Notes under the pieces: generated by a model
Database searches by the model: none
What the model saw: only the letters and a program-made list of their open reading frames with translations
What the model was told of the DNA's origin: nothing
Assembly (NCBI GenBank): GCA_035236585.1
Contig: CP141132.1
Coordinates: forward strand, 58,253,880 to 58,317,879
Length of the DNA: 64,000 bases
Reading direction: 5' to 3'
Source: Warburgia ugandensis
Taxonomy: Eukaryota > Streptophyta > Magnoliopsida > Canellales > Canellaceae
Made by a program: the position numbers and the translations under genes
Shown here: positions 10,927 to 24,000 of the stretch, one piece after another
Layout: each line of letters opens with the position of its first letter
Numbering within the stretch: position 1 is the first letter of the stretch

Positions 10927-13900
10927 CTGAAAAAAGATAGCGAACGTCAGATGATAAAGACTTAGTTTGAGACAACCATTATAAGACAACTGGCTAACGG
11001 AGATGTGCACCTTATTGGCATAGATAGACCAATTAGTGATGAGCTCAGAAAGCATGGCTCCTAGCAATCCAAAAAGTGCACCTGATGCACCAACTGATAT
11101 AGTTGATTTAAGAGAAAGAGAAGATAGCAAGCTCCCACCAAATCCAGAAAGAATGTACAAGAGACCTACCCTCACTGTAAATTCAATCATAAAAATTAAT
11201 TAATATAGGGAGCTAAGATGAAATATAACCAAAATTATCAAATAATCTCTTTTTGAATAAAATAAATATTTATGAAGGACTTCAAAATTCAACTTATCAT
11301 CAAGAGAAGATGCATAACTATCTGGAAACAAAGTTCAAATTTCAAATTACAAAATTCAAGTATCGCATTCTATCTTATAAACTATCTGCTCTCAATGTGC
11401 ATAACTAAACCCCACCCTCCCAACAAAACTGTTCCGAGGTGAGAAGATTGTGGCCATCTCCTTTAGTTTAGAATAGTGCTGAAAGTGGACTCCATGCCAA
11501 CCTTATGGAAATATGCAGATGGTACATAATTGAACAACTACAGTGTTGATAAAGATCCAAGTTTTCTTCTTCTGGAAAAAACAAAAGAGAGCTTTCTGAT
11601 GTTTTGAATGGCAACGAGCACAAGCCACTTAAACATAGGAAATGTGACTCAGAAAAGACTGAGTTTGTCCGAGTAGAAGAAAATATAAAACCAAAAGAGA
11701 AACAGCAAAGTGAGAGAAATTACAAGAGCTGTCAGGATCATGATTTGCTAAACTCATATACTTATTTGGATCTGTCTTTTTTGCATAGCATCTTATATGG
11801 ACAAATCTCTGATGCATTTGGTTACCTCTTCTACAAGGTTGGCAACAGCAGCAAGATGCCACAGATAGAGCATTTCTTTTGCAACCAACAGACTACATTT
11901 CTAATCTCACCTTCTCCGATCAGTGAGTTCCACCTTGATTCAGTCCAATAGCTCTATTCAGTTCTACTTCAGCCACACTGAATCCACCCAACTAAATAGG
12001 ACCAAGAATGGTAGCATCACCATCGCCCTTGGTTTCCAAGGAAGCCACAGACTCCTACCAGGCTTGGGTTGCCCAAATTAGCATCGTCAAGATTCAGCTT
12101 GTAGTGAAGGCCACTTGATCCAGGAGTGATGGGAACTCCTTTAAATACTGTTTATTCCAATACATCTCCCAACTTCTGCTAAATCAGCAATTAATGTATC
12201 TGCATTAGCTTAGAAGCATATCCCCAATAAGATCACATGCCTCAAGACTGACTGCATAAATATTTGGAATAGTGGCCTTATCACTAAAAAGATCCAGTAC
12301 TCCACAAAAACTTCTCTACTTCCATTTGATCCAGATCACCTAAAGACAAGTAAGGTACCAGAGCAGTCTTCCCCTTGCCCTGCCATAGAATGTCCAAGAG
12401 CCTATGGAGCCAACAAATGTATTTGGAAGCACCCAGCCAAAATTTAGATAAAACAAAGAACCAACTTTTTTACCAGCTTGCGGTGAAATGGTCCTTCGCT
12501 TTGGTGCCTCCCAGAATATCACATATCACTGAGAACTATGCTGAAAATAAACAGCTATGAATTCATCCTCTCCATCTAGCACTAAATCCCATGTCTACAA
12601 GATATTGTTTCATTATCAATCTCAAAGAGCTGTTTGCTCTCAATAACGGTCATATGAAGTTATTCAATGCACATTAACGAAAATATGGCCTATGGACATG
12701 CATTCATCTCCTTAATATGATTGCACCAATTGTCAACCTCAATCGCATAGCAAGAAGCTAAGCAATTTATGAAAACTTCCAAATAGATTGACTGACCAAA
12801 AGTCCTACAGAAATGATGCTCCACCTCTTCAAGGGTGAGAATAATGAAAGATTTCCTAATGCACCGATCCAAATGCTTCCAGTTGAAATCTTTGAACATC
12901 ACCACATCATCTTCCTTAAGCCTGAAACTCCATCATAACACAAAGGAAATATGCTCCACCGCCACTGAAAATAGAAGTTGACTTGAATCTGCACATATCT
13001 TATCAAGTCGCAGGCCATCAATCTTCGCCTTAAGGATCTCACCTGAGATATCTACAAATTTCATTATCACCTCTAACATTAAGTTCTCATCCTGACTTTG
13101 GAAGCTTCTCATTTTGTCACCTACAAGCCACTAATGCTGGCACAGACCAATGCAATGTTTTTCTCCCGTTCTTAAAGAGACGTAACTCTTTCCCTGTTGT
13201 CTCTACCTTATATCTTCCTAAAGTACCAACCCCTTCCTCTCCTCTTCTAATTGTAGTCTCCCCACCACCTCATCTTCAGAGATAATCCCCTCTTCCCTTT
13301 CATGTCCAACAAGAACACTTTCCCATTGGCATCCCTTTTTCTTTTAAACCTATTCATCCCACCTACGCCCACTCTTTTAGTTTTTCTTTGATGAAAGATG
13401 GCTTGAGTGTGAAATGTTAAGAGGGTTTGCCCCAACCAGGACCTTTCAGCTGCAACTCTCATTCTATCAACATTTTAAGGTTCCTCAAGCCAATGAAGTT
13501 CAAAGCAGAAAGGAATAAGATAGCAGGCATCTGTGTCACCCTACTACGATTAGGTAGTAATCAGACATGTCCTACGGTAGCGTATTTTGTCATGTACTTA
13601 TTACCAAAGATGAATCTATGAGGAAGGATCAAAGTCAATAGAACTAGGAGAATCGGACACCAGTTAGCAGAAGATAAACAAACTCATGCCATCCAATGAC
13701 TCCAACAAGCAACTATGCCTTGGATTTGCTTTCCAATTTCAATCTTTCAAGAACCATATCACATAAATTCCTACCAAGCAACAAGGAGTAGCACTGTGTG
13801 GCCTCTATCTAACTTGATTAGTTGCTATGTAGCCCCTTTACCCAAGGACCATAAATGGCTGAGAATAACCACTTCAAGCTGTCTTTCTGCTACCAAATAA

Positions 13901-14557
13901 CCATGTAGATTGTAAAGTCTTCCCTCTAGAACCCCTATAAGGGACCACGAGAGGCCCCTGTCGATTGTAGATGCAACTTGTGTGTCAAACCTCTGTTGAT
14001 AATCGGCATCCATATTTCTGAGATATAAACCCTCTTAGTCTCCTACGATGTGCAAACCACAATTCTTGCCAGTGTAGGTATCTTTTACTGTCAAATCTTC
14101 AGCCACGCCAACTCCCCTAACATTCCAAGAGAGCACTTCCATAAGAATTAGCATCCTCCACCCTTTATCCCAGCTGTATCCTGGCACCTGCGGTTGTTGC
14201 TATACCATCTCTATTATAACTAACAACAAAGACTAAATAAGACATCTTTCTCCTCCAACATACTGATCTATTTCTTACAGGTGTATGTACCTGCCCATTA
14301 ATCGATTCCATCTTCTACAAGATGAAAACAAAACATATCAATATATTCTTTCTCCTTGCCTTCAACAGTCATACCCACAATTGGCTTACTAGGAAACTGA
14401 TGACTCTACCAACACAGATGGATCTATCTTTACTATGCATAACAATAAGTATTTGCTTTTGTTCTTATCCTGACAAGAAATATAGGATCCACATTAACTA
14501 GTTAATTACATGTGTGCTAAGCACACGTGAGGCATCATTTTACTACAACTAATAATT

Positions 14558-14588
<31 letters not shown>

Positions 14589-16653
14589 AAAATTTATTAA
14601 TTTATAATTGTTTATTTGCTTCTAACAACTATTTAATTATAAATATTCAAATAAAAGCTATTGCATTACAAGATAAAGAGAAGAGTGTCATTTAACAAAA
14701 AAAAAAATTGTGACAGTAACACTCTATTTGATAGTGCAGAGGAACCACATTTTTGTAGCCCAATTTTGCATGATCCAACTTATTCACCTTATTGTTTCAG
14801 GTTTGTAAGTCTAACACATAAAAAGATCACATGGATTAGATGATTCTAGCATCTAAAAAGTTGCCACTGAAAAAGGACAAGCTATAAACTTTGATAAAGA
14901 ATAGTCGAGTTTGAATCATTTAGTCCACATGCTCTTTACCTATTAAACATCCAAAAGTGAAGAAATAGCATGAATGAGTTAGATCATACAAACGATAGCT
15001 ACAAAAAAAGTGTTTCCTGTGTGCTCTCATATCGAGCATCTATTTGCATTCCTCATTTTAATAAGTAGACAGTAATATATAGCCACAAACATAAATATAA
15101 ATAGAAAATAAGCAACATCTTTTAAGCAATTATATGTTGCAATTTAAAATTGCAACAATAACCACGGCAATTGTAAGTAAACACAAATATACAATGGTCA
15201 GACTAGAGTTCATGGACCACAAATAAGAGGCCTAATTTAATTTTTTATGATCCAACTGGTTCTCCAATTGCTCTATTTGGATGTGCAGCAGTTCTAAAAG
15301 CATGTAAATTGGATGGTTCTAAAGTCTAAAAGCTTGTACCCAGCACAAAGGAAATGAATAGTTCAGAAACTTGTATAGTGACGGTCCAAATTCAATCTCT
15401 AAAACATAGTTTCTAGGATCCTAAAATTCTCCAATAAATCTGATCTTTTGTATACAAGACATCTAACATCTTATTATCAAATGAATGGATCAGAGAATCT
15501 AAAGGTGAGGTGTCATCTTAGAAAGCCACTAAGAAAATATTTGCAGCCCATGGATGCTACTATATGGAGCTTCTATTTAACATTTCTCAAAGCAAAAAAT
15601 ACTAATTACCACTAAGTTAAGAAGAAATTTTTCTAATAGTAAAAATAAATAAGAAATGATATCATATCATGTGTGTGTAAGTATGGCTCAACGGTGCCAG
15701 AGTGAGTCTAAATCGTGGAGGCTACGAGTTCAAGACTTCTCAAGGGTGTATATGTGAGTGCATGTGTCCACCATTCCAAAATAAAATAAAAATTGGTATT
15801 ATATAATATATTAGTATGGTAGTTGGCCTCCCTTTGGTTGATCAAAGCTATCCATCTAATTTCTTCTGACCACAAAGCACTTCTACAAGAAAAACTCTCT
15901 CATTCATAGCACATTCTATCAAGTAAATCATTTAAATAGTGGCCACACTTGTATTTTAGTTTTAACTCACTGCCATTTTCAAGTTTAAACATGCACATGC
16001 ACCATATAGGAAGTCTAAAGAGGCAAAATATTAAAGTTGAAAATCTAAAAGGCCTGTTATATTCTTTAACGGTGTTTTTATCATTTTATAACGGATAAAA
16101 TCCTATAGGTATTCCAGTCATTTTATGAAAAAAGGAGACTATGATTGAAACAAAAGAGTAACAATGTAAAGTTTTTCCATAAATGGACCACAAAGGGCAC
16201 AATATATTATTTGCTTACCTTATTAAAACACTTTAAACAATAAGGGTAAAACAGTCATTTAGTATCTTTTGTCTTTATCACCATGTGATAATAGTTTTTT
16301 CTGGATCAACTAGGTCGATGGGAGGAATCAGGTCAAGAAGCTGCCTGCCTCTTTCATTTATATAATAGTCTAGATTGTAGAGACAGTTGATTCCCTGAAA
16401 TTAAGTTGCCTTGGTTTAGGAAATCTATAATCACCCTTCACTTTTTGTATTTGTTTTTTTTTTTTCTTTTTTTTTTATAGGTAATAGTAAACTGGACACC
16501 ACATCCTCTTAACAGCAAGCAACCAGCACCAAAGCCTTGTAGCGCATAAGAAGTCTCTCACCTAGGTGACCAGGATTCAAGGTTGTGTGTGTGTGTGCAC
16601 CAAAGCCTTGTAGCGCACAAGAAGTCTCTCACCTAGGTGACCAGGATTCAAGG

Positions 16654-16718
<65 letters not shown>

Positions 16719-16836
16719 TACCATTCAAAAATAAATAAAGAATAAGTAACTGGAATTAAAGTTAGCTCTTCCACATGTTTAAAGTGCAAGTTGCAGTAAT
16801 CAGCTTCATTGGTAAACTCAAGAGCAAGCCACCCAC

Positions 16837-16931
<95 letters not shown>

Positions 16932-17996
16932 TACCATTCAAAAATAAATAAAGAAATAAAGAATAAGTAACTGGAATTAAAGTTAGCTCTTCCACATGTT
17001 TAAAGTGCAAGTTGCAGTAATCAGCTTCATTGGTAAACTCAAGAGCAAGCCACCCACCTGTACCACCTCTAGAGCATTAATCATTGACTCAAACATTACC
17101 TCCTGCAGCCCCTCAAATTGTACATCTAACTCTATCATTGTCTGTCATCAACAGACAAGACTCAATTTCATGCTTCCCAAATGTGTAGACCTGCAAAAAC
17201 ATCTGCAGAAAGCATTTGAGCACTTTCCATGGCAGGGATTCCTATGCTTTACATCCTATAGGCTATATCCCCCTTCAATTAACCAACTGATCTGTGAACA
17301 GCTTCTTAGCTAACCAATCTCCATAAAGGGCCACTACCTAGAAGATAATAAAGACACAGGATCACAATTACATGGAATTTTACTTTGGCAATCATACCTG
17401 TTTCTGAAACTTTCCTCTCCAAAACCGGTGTTGAAACTCGTTTTCACCAGGAATTGCTGTTTCCTATTAATTCATTTGAAAAATCCTAGAGTAATTTCTT
17501 ACTTTTAACTTCCATAGATTAGTTATATATCTTGACAATTTATATTTGGAAAAAATAATTTAAAAATAACAGAAATATATTTAAAATATCAAGCATTCGG
17601 GAAACTTATTAGGAACCCATATCCAACCCCATTTTCATACTCGTCCACTCTTCCCGCTTCTCACTTTAGGTAAAACTGCAGCAAGTTCACACAAGCTGTC
17701 TATCTCACGCCTTACAGAATGTGACCAGCTGCAACAATATGGTAAAAGCAACTGCCTCTTAATATATATCCCTAGGTGACTGCTTGCTTCTGATTGACAT
17801 TTCAAATTCAAAAAAAGCAGGAAGCAAGGGCCCCAGCATGATTTGACAACCTACTTCTTTTAGCAGTGTTGACACCCCTGATTATTGTTCTAGGAGTCAT
17901 AGGTCAGAGAGGCAAATGTTTCTCTAATCTCCAGTCTCAATGGGAAGCTGGTACTTTTAGAGCCGATCACTTTTGTCTAAAATCCCCACAGCAAAT

Positions 17997-18077
<81 letters not shown>

Positions 18078-21000
18078 ACCATGATGGTAGATCATCCAGA
18101 AAAATCACAATCGCATAACTTCCTTTGTGAAACCTTGACCAAATGGGTGGACTTCAATCATACCTCAAAAGATCCCCCTGATTCTCAAAAACACAGTAGC
18201 TTTCTAACCATTCAAAGGAAAGCACAAATGGGAACCCATAGAACTTCAGGACCTCCCTCCACATAAAGATCTCCAAGAACCATCTATAAACCCATTCTAC
18301 CAAACTTTGGATAGCCGATCTACATGACAAGCAAAGGAAGGACGATAATTCAATTTCCTATGGATCCATAACCAGCCATTCACAGTTCCGTACAAAATGA
18401 TTGGAGAAAAAATTGCACCAAAACATTCTAGCTTCCCCTGTACAGTCACCAAGTCTTCACACAACAAACCGACTCTTCACTGTGCAGTACATCAATAAGA
18501 TCTAAGTGATTCCTATGTTGTCGACCATGGCTCTCTGATCATCAGTTGATCATTTGTCATACCATCCCACATGCTCCCACTCCTAAGATGCTTCTCTTAA
18601 TAGGTGATGGATCTACAGCATTGTTCTAAGGTTTGAACTCCCTAATCCAGTCTTTTTCATAACCCAATCTTCACACTAGTGAGCAACACTTCAAATACAC
18701 CCCGAAGCATCCATATACCCAAAGTTGTGATAAATCTTTGTTGTATTCCACCTTTCTTCAGTTACAGCTTTCTTCGACTTTACTAACACCCACCCGAAAA
18801 CCTTGGTTAGGCTCCTTACCTCCTTTCTCCTTTCCAGCATAGGGGCAAAAGGAAACTTGTAATATTTCTTTGTCAGACATATAATGATGGAAAGCAAGCA
18901 CATAAAAGTCAAAATAAAGACCTAAACACAAGTGCAGATAAGTTGAACATCTGCATCAAGGAACTTATTTCTTACCAAAACCAAATTCTTGTTCGAGCCG
19001 GATGCCTATGAATAAAAGGCTCAACATATTAGTGAGCAAATGGATAACACCAGCATGTAGCCATACACAGCTAATAAGTCGCCATACCTCACCCCCCATT
19101 ACCACTTTCTTGCGATCAAGAGCTCCCATTAGATTTAGCCTACAAAAATGGAACAGTGGAAATAAAAAGACGAAGTGTACATATTTAATTCAATGAGCAA
19201 TTTGTATTTTACAAATAAACAACTCATTTTGATATAATAAGAACAAGATTAAGATGACATACCATTAGCAACTTATTATCTCAACAAAAAAAGGGAAGAC
19301 GCAAGCAGCATTTCAAGGCAACCTAAGGAATCACTTACTAGTATCACCCCAATCCTAAGTGTGTTAGTACTTTTTTTTGTGTTTTTTTAGGCTTTCTAGT
19401 GATATTGTAATGTAATAAGTGATATAATGAAAATAAAGTTGAGAGAGAGAGAGAGAGAGATAACATCAAGCATATTGTTGATAAAACTGCAAAAAATGCA
19501 TTTTCCCTTGAGCCAATCTTTTCTTTCCTTATTATTCAGAGACATCTCTTGGTTCCGATGCTAGTGGTGAGCAAGGCTTGAAACTGATTGATAGCAAAAA
19601 CCTTTCAAATCTAGCATGATGCTCAAGTTTCTAGGCTCATAAAGGAAATATACGTGATTGAGACCGTTGAACTTGTATATTGTTAATGGACAACCAAGAT
19701 GGTTGTGGTCCAACTCTATAGATCGATATCACATATGTCCACCCCTTCCCCAGACCCGCATATGCAGGAGCTTCATGCATCGGGCTGCCCTTGCAAAATG
19801 CAAGGTAAGGCTGTGTACTTTAGACCCTTGTGGTCCGCCCCTTCCCTTGACCCCGCATAGGCGGGAGCTTCGTGCACCGAGGCTGCCCTTTAATCCAAGA
19901 AAAATCAACAACTTAACTGTGCTCCCAATATCTAAGATGAGGCTTAATGGATTAAGGGCCTAAGGATATTGTGACTAAGGTAAAACCAGTAGCAAAAGGA
20001 CAGTTTTGTGTCAACTTCTTGATTAGGGGATTTGATTTGGTCAATGTTACACAAGTAGGCCCAAAACTTGATTCTTCTTAGACCTCACTTTTTATCTATA
20101 TTTTATGGGCTACTATTCTTTCAATCAGCACTCGAAGATTAAAATGTCCACATATATTCTCCTACTACTACAATTTCTTTTTCTCTCAATCCCTCATAAA
20201 ACAAAAAGACTCATTATCTCTAAGATGAGGCTTAATGGATTAAGGGCCTAAGGATATTGTGACTCAGGTAAAACCAGAAGCAAAAGGACGGTTTTTGTGT
20301 CAACTTCTTAATTAGAGGATTTGATTTGGTCAATGTTACACGAGTAGGCCCAAACTCAAATCTTCTTAGACCTCACTTTTTATCCCTATTTCATGGGCTA
20401 CTATTCTTTCAATCAGCAGTCAAAGATTAATATTTCCACATATATTCTCCTACTACTACAATTTCTTTTTTTCTCAATCCCTCATAAAACAAAAAGACTC
20501 CTTAATATCTCCAAGATGAGGCTTAATGGATTAAGGGCCCAAGGATACTGTGACTAAGGTAAAACCAGTAGCAAAAGGATGGTGTTTGTGTCAACTTCTT
20601 GATTAGGGGATTTGATTTGGTCAATGTAGCACATGGAGGCCCAAAACTCAATTCTTCTTAGACCTCACTTTTTATCCCTATTTCATGGGCTACTATTTTT
20701 TCAATCATCACTAGAAGATTAAAATATCCACAGATATTTTCCTACTAATACAATTTCTTTCTCTTTCAATCCCTCATAAAACAAAAAGACCCTTCTTAAT
20801 ACCTCCATGCAGTGAAAAATGCCAACAAAGATGGCAGCTGAGAAAATACCACTGGCCAAAACTCTAGTCCCAACCTTGATCACAATTGCCATGGCAGTCC
20901 TTCAAGGTCTCCAGAGTCCAGACCAGTTTCGGCCAAGGTGATCCCTTAGCTTATTATTTCTAGCTTTGGTCTAGTTCAACTACTAAATCTTGAAGAAATC

Positions 21001-24000
21001 ATATTTTTGGATGTGGCTCTTGTCCGTGCATGGACCTGAAGGGGACATGCATTTGATGTTGAGAATGAACGATGATGCTTGCATGTGAGAGAGAGGCGTT
21101 TCTCTTTGTTTTCAATATAGGCTGTGAAAGAGATAACAGCCATGAAATCCAGAGACCAACTCATAAAGATCTTGTTATAGTCTCGAAACACTAAGGAAGC
21201 ACCAACTTAAAATGAATCCTTTAAACTGTGCCTTCAGAGTTTCCTTGAGCAAAGTTTTAGGGTTTATTCTTCGACATCAGGATCAAAACTGACCTGACCA
21301 AGAGAAATGCTATCCAAGGAGATGACTCAGCTTAGAAACCTACACTAACTCTGAAATTTGCAGGGAAATTTGGCTTAGATTTGCTGCTTTATCTCAAATT
21401 TAGCTGAGGGATATCAACCTCTCTCCCACCAAATGTAGGATACACCTTTTAAGTAGGATCGGCATCAAGAAGTATTTATCCACCCACCCATGTTAGTTAA
21501 AGCCTAGTGCAGTGACCAACCATTTGTCCTTTATGTTGCTATATCAGACAATTCTCTAAGAGTAGTGCTAGCACAGAATAATGACCAAGGAAAAGAAAAT
21601 GTGCTCTATTAAATGCGTGGTACTTCAATCAAGACCCTTGTGGTCCTCCCCTTCCCGGGACCCCACATAGGCGAGAGCTTCGTGCACCGGGGCTGCCCTT
21701 TTTTACTTTGATCAAGACAAAAATTCCACATTCCCCATTGAAAAGGTTTGTTTGGTCTTCGCCCTCAAAAATGTTAGCCACACCAACTTTTGCACAAGTG
21801 CTATTGAGGCCCCTTAAATATCTAATGACCAGACTTAACTTGTCGAAAGGAATCACTAAATGGTTGTTACTTCTGTCAGAATTTGACGTTACATATGATC
21901 CACAAAAGGTTGTGAAAGGCCAAGCTCTTGTTGTATTTCTAACAGCACACCCTAAACCAGATGACCCGTTTTTATCTAGTGATTTCTGATGAGACCATCA
22001 CAATCATGTCTGGTACATGTACTTTGACAGTGCCTCTTCCATAAGGCGCGGAAGTAGGTGTTGTAATTATTACACTCAGGGATTCTAGTTTGTCATCTCA
22101 TGTCAAATGGTCCAGAACTTGGCTGCATCTAAACGCCCCTATGGGTTGGGAAACGTGTTTTCTCGAAGCACATTTTGGAAACCAGAAGCACCTAGTTACC
22201 ACACCTGTTGAGGAAACATGTTTCCTGAATATCAAACTTGTTTCCTAATTTGGGGAAACAAGTTTCCTAGATACCTGGAAATGAGAATTAAGTATTAGAG
22301 AAAGGAGTTTCCTCATTTTGGGAATCAAGATCCCCAGAAGAGTAAATTTGGTTTCAAGGAATTAGAGACGCATTTCTACAGTTAAAGAAACGTGTTTCCT
22401 TAATTTTTGTTTTTTTACTTGTTTTCTGGGTGTTTACATTTTTGGGATTCAATGTGCATTATTTACAAGCTAACTTTCACGGCATTTGTAAATAATGGCA
22501 GCTGTCTTAAGCCTAAGTTGTTTAAAATGGTAACATAAACTCATATGTGGGAACAATCTGGGGATTATGATTCTGATTTACAGATTCCATGCTATATTAT
22601 TTGATTATGATATTCTGAAATCTGATCCGGTGCTAAATAATTTGGTTCTTAGTCTTATCAGTTAGCACATATTTGATGTTTTGGAATTTGTTTTCTTATT
22701 TGGTGTAGCAATTGAGAATGTAGAGATTGAAAGAACTGCAAACCCAAATTAATGTTGGACTGCATAATACAACCTTCAGTTTAGGATACTTGAAGTAAAA
22801 GAGGCCTTGAAAAAGATTAAATCAGATAAGGCCTGGGGCACAGTGGTAAACCAATAGAGGCATGGAAGTATATAGAAGATACTAGAGTAGTTTGGTTGAC
22901 AAAGTTCTTTAGCATATTGTAATATAGAAGAAAATGTCAAATGATTGGAGGAAGAGCTCTATCATACCAATTTATAAGAATAAAGGAGACATACAAAGTT
23001 TCACTAATTATGGTGGGATCAAACTTATGGGCCATACCATGAAACTTTAGGAAAGAGTAATTGAAAAGAGACCAACATGAAACGAGTGTATCGAAAAACC
23101 AATTTGGTTTCATGCCTAGGAGGTCTACAATGGAAGCTATTTTCCTACTTAGACAATTGACAGAGAAATATAGGGAAAAGATAAAAGACCTCCACATGGT
23201 CTTTATTGACTTAGAAAAAGCTTATGATAGGGCCACTAGAGAGTTAATATTAAGGGTGTTGGGCGAGAAAAGGGTTTCACAAGGGTATACAGACATAAAT
23301 AAGAATATGTATGAGCAATAACAAATGTTAGGACAACTAGCAAGGAGAGCATGATTTCCCTATCACTATAGGATTTGTTGAAATATATCCAGATTCATTC
23401 CAATTTAATTTCTTAGGAAGATTTTTTTTATTATGTATTCCATTAGCTGTAATTTTCTCCCAGGATTGTGCATGATTTAGCTCTAGGAAAAAGTCCATTT
23501 TTGTGTCTCCAATTATTATAACTTGTATCATACCTTTTGTACAAAATAAAGAAAAATTATTGGGTTTTCTTCTCCTTGATATATGTTTTTATGGTATCAG
23601 AGCTGAGTTCTAAAACCCTTTTTTAACCGGTCTTTATTACTAGATTTTTTTCGAGCTTCATTGCCGGAATTTTCTCGTCAACAATCTACCATTGACACCT
23701 ATCCATAAGACCCAGCCATCGGTGAAACTTGAATTTGGCAAGAACCTATCTCACTTGCACGAAAACTGTCTCAAGGTTGACAATCCTAGACAGACAGGTG
23801 CTTTACAAGATCTGTCTTAGTAGCTTTTATTTCAGCCTTAGGTTGCTTCTTAGCAAGGAGTTTTTGCATTTCTTCATCAACAGACTTCTTCTCCTCTGTA
23901 GATTTCTCCGAGGTGGGTGTCTTCTATGCCTTATGTATGTATGCAACTGGAATATCAAGTGTATCAGAGAAGAGGCTACGGCATGAGACAAATCTATCAA

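Noticed and set aside
16762..17010. Minus-strand frame with a long Thr-His run
   Set aside because: Produced by the GT microsatellite; no flanking protein motif beyond a weak L1 ORF1-like phrase.
17866..18266. Frames with long Leu-Ser runs
   Set aside because: Produced by the CT microsatellite.
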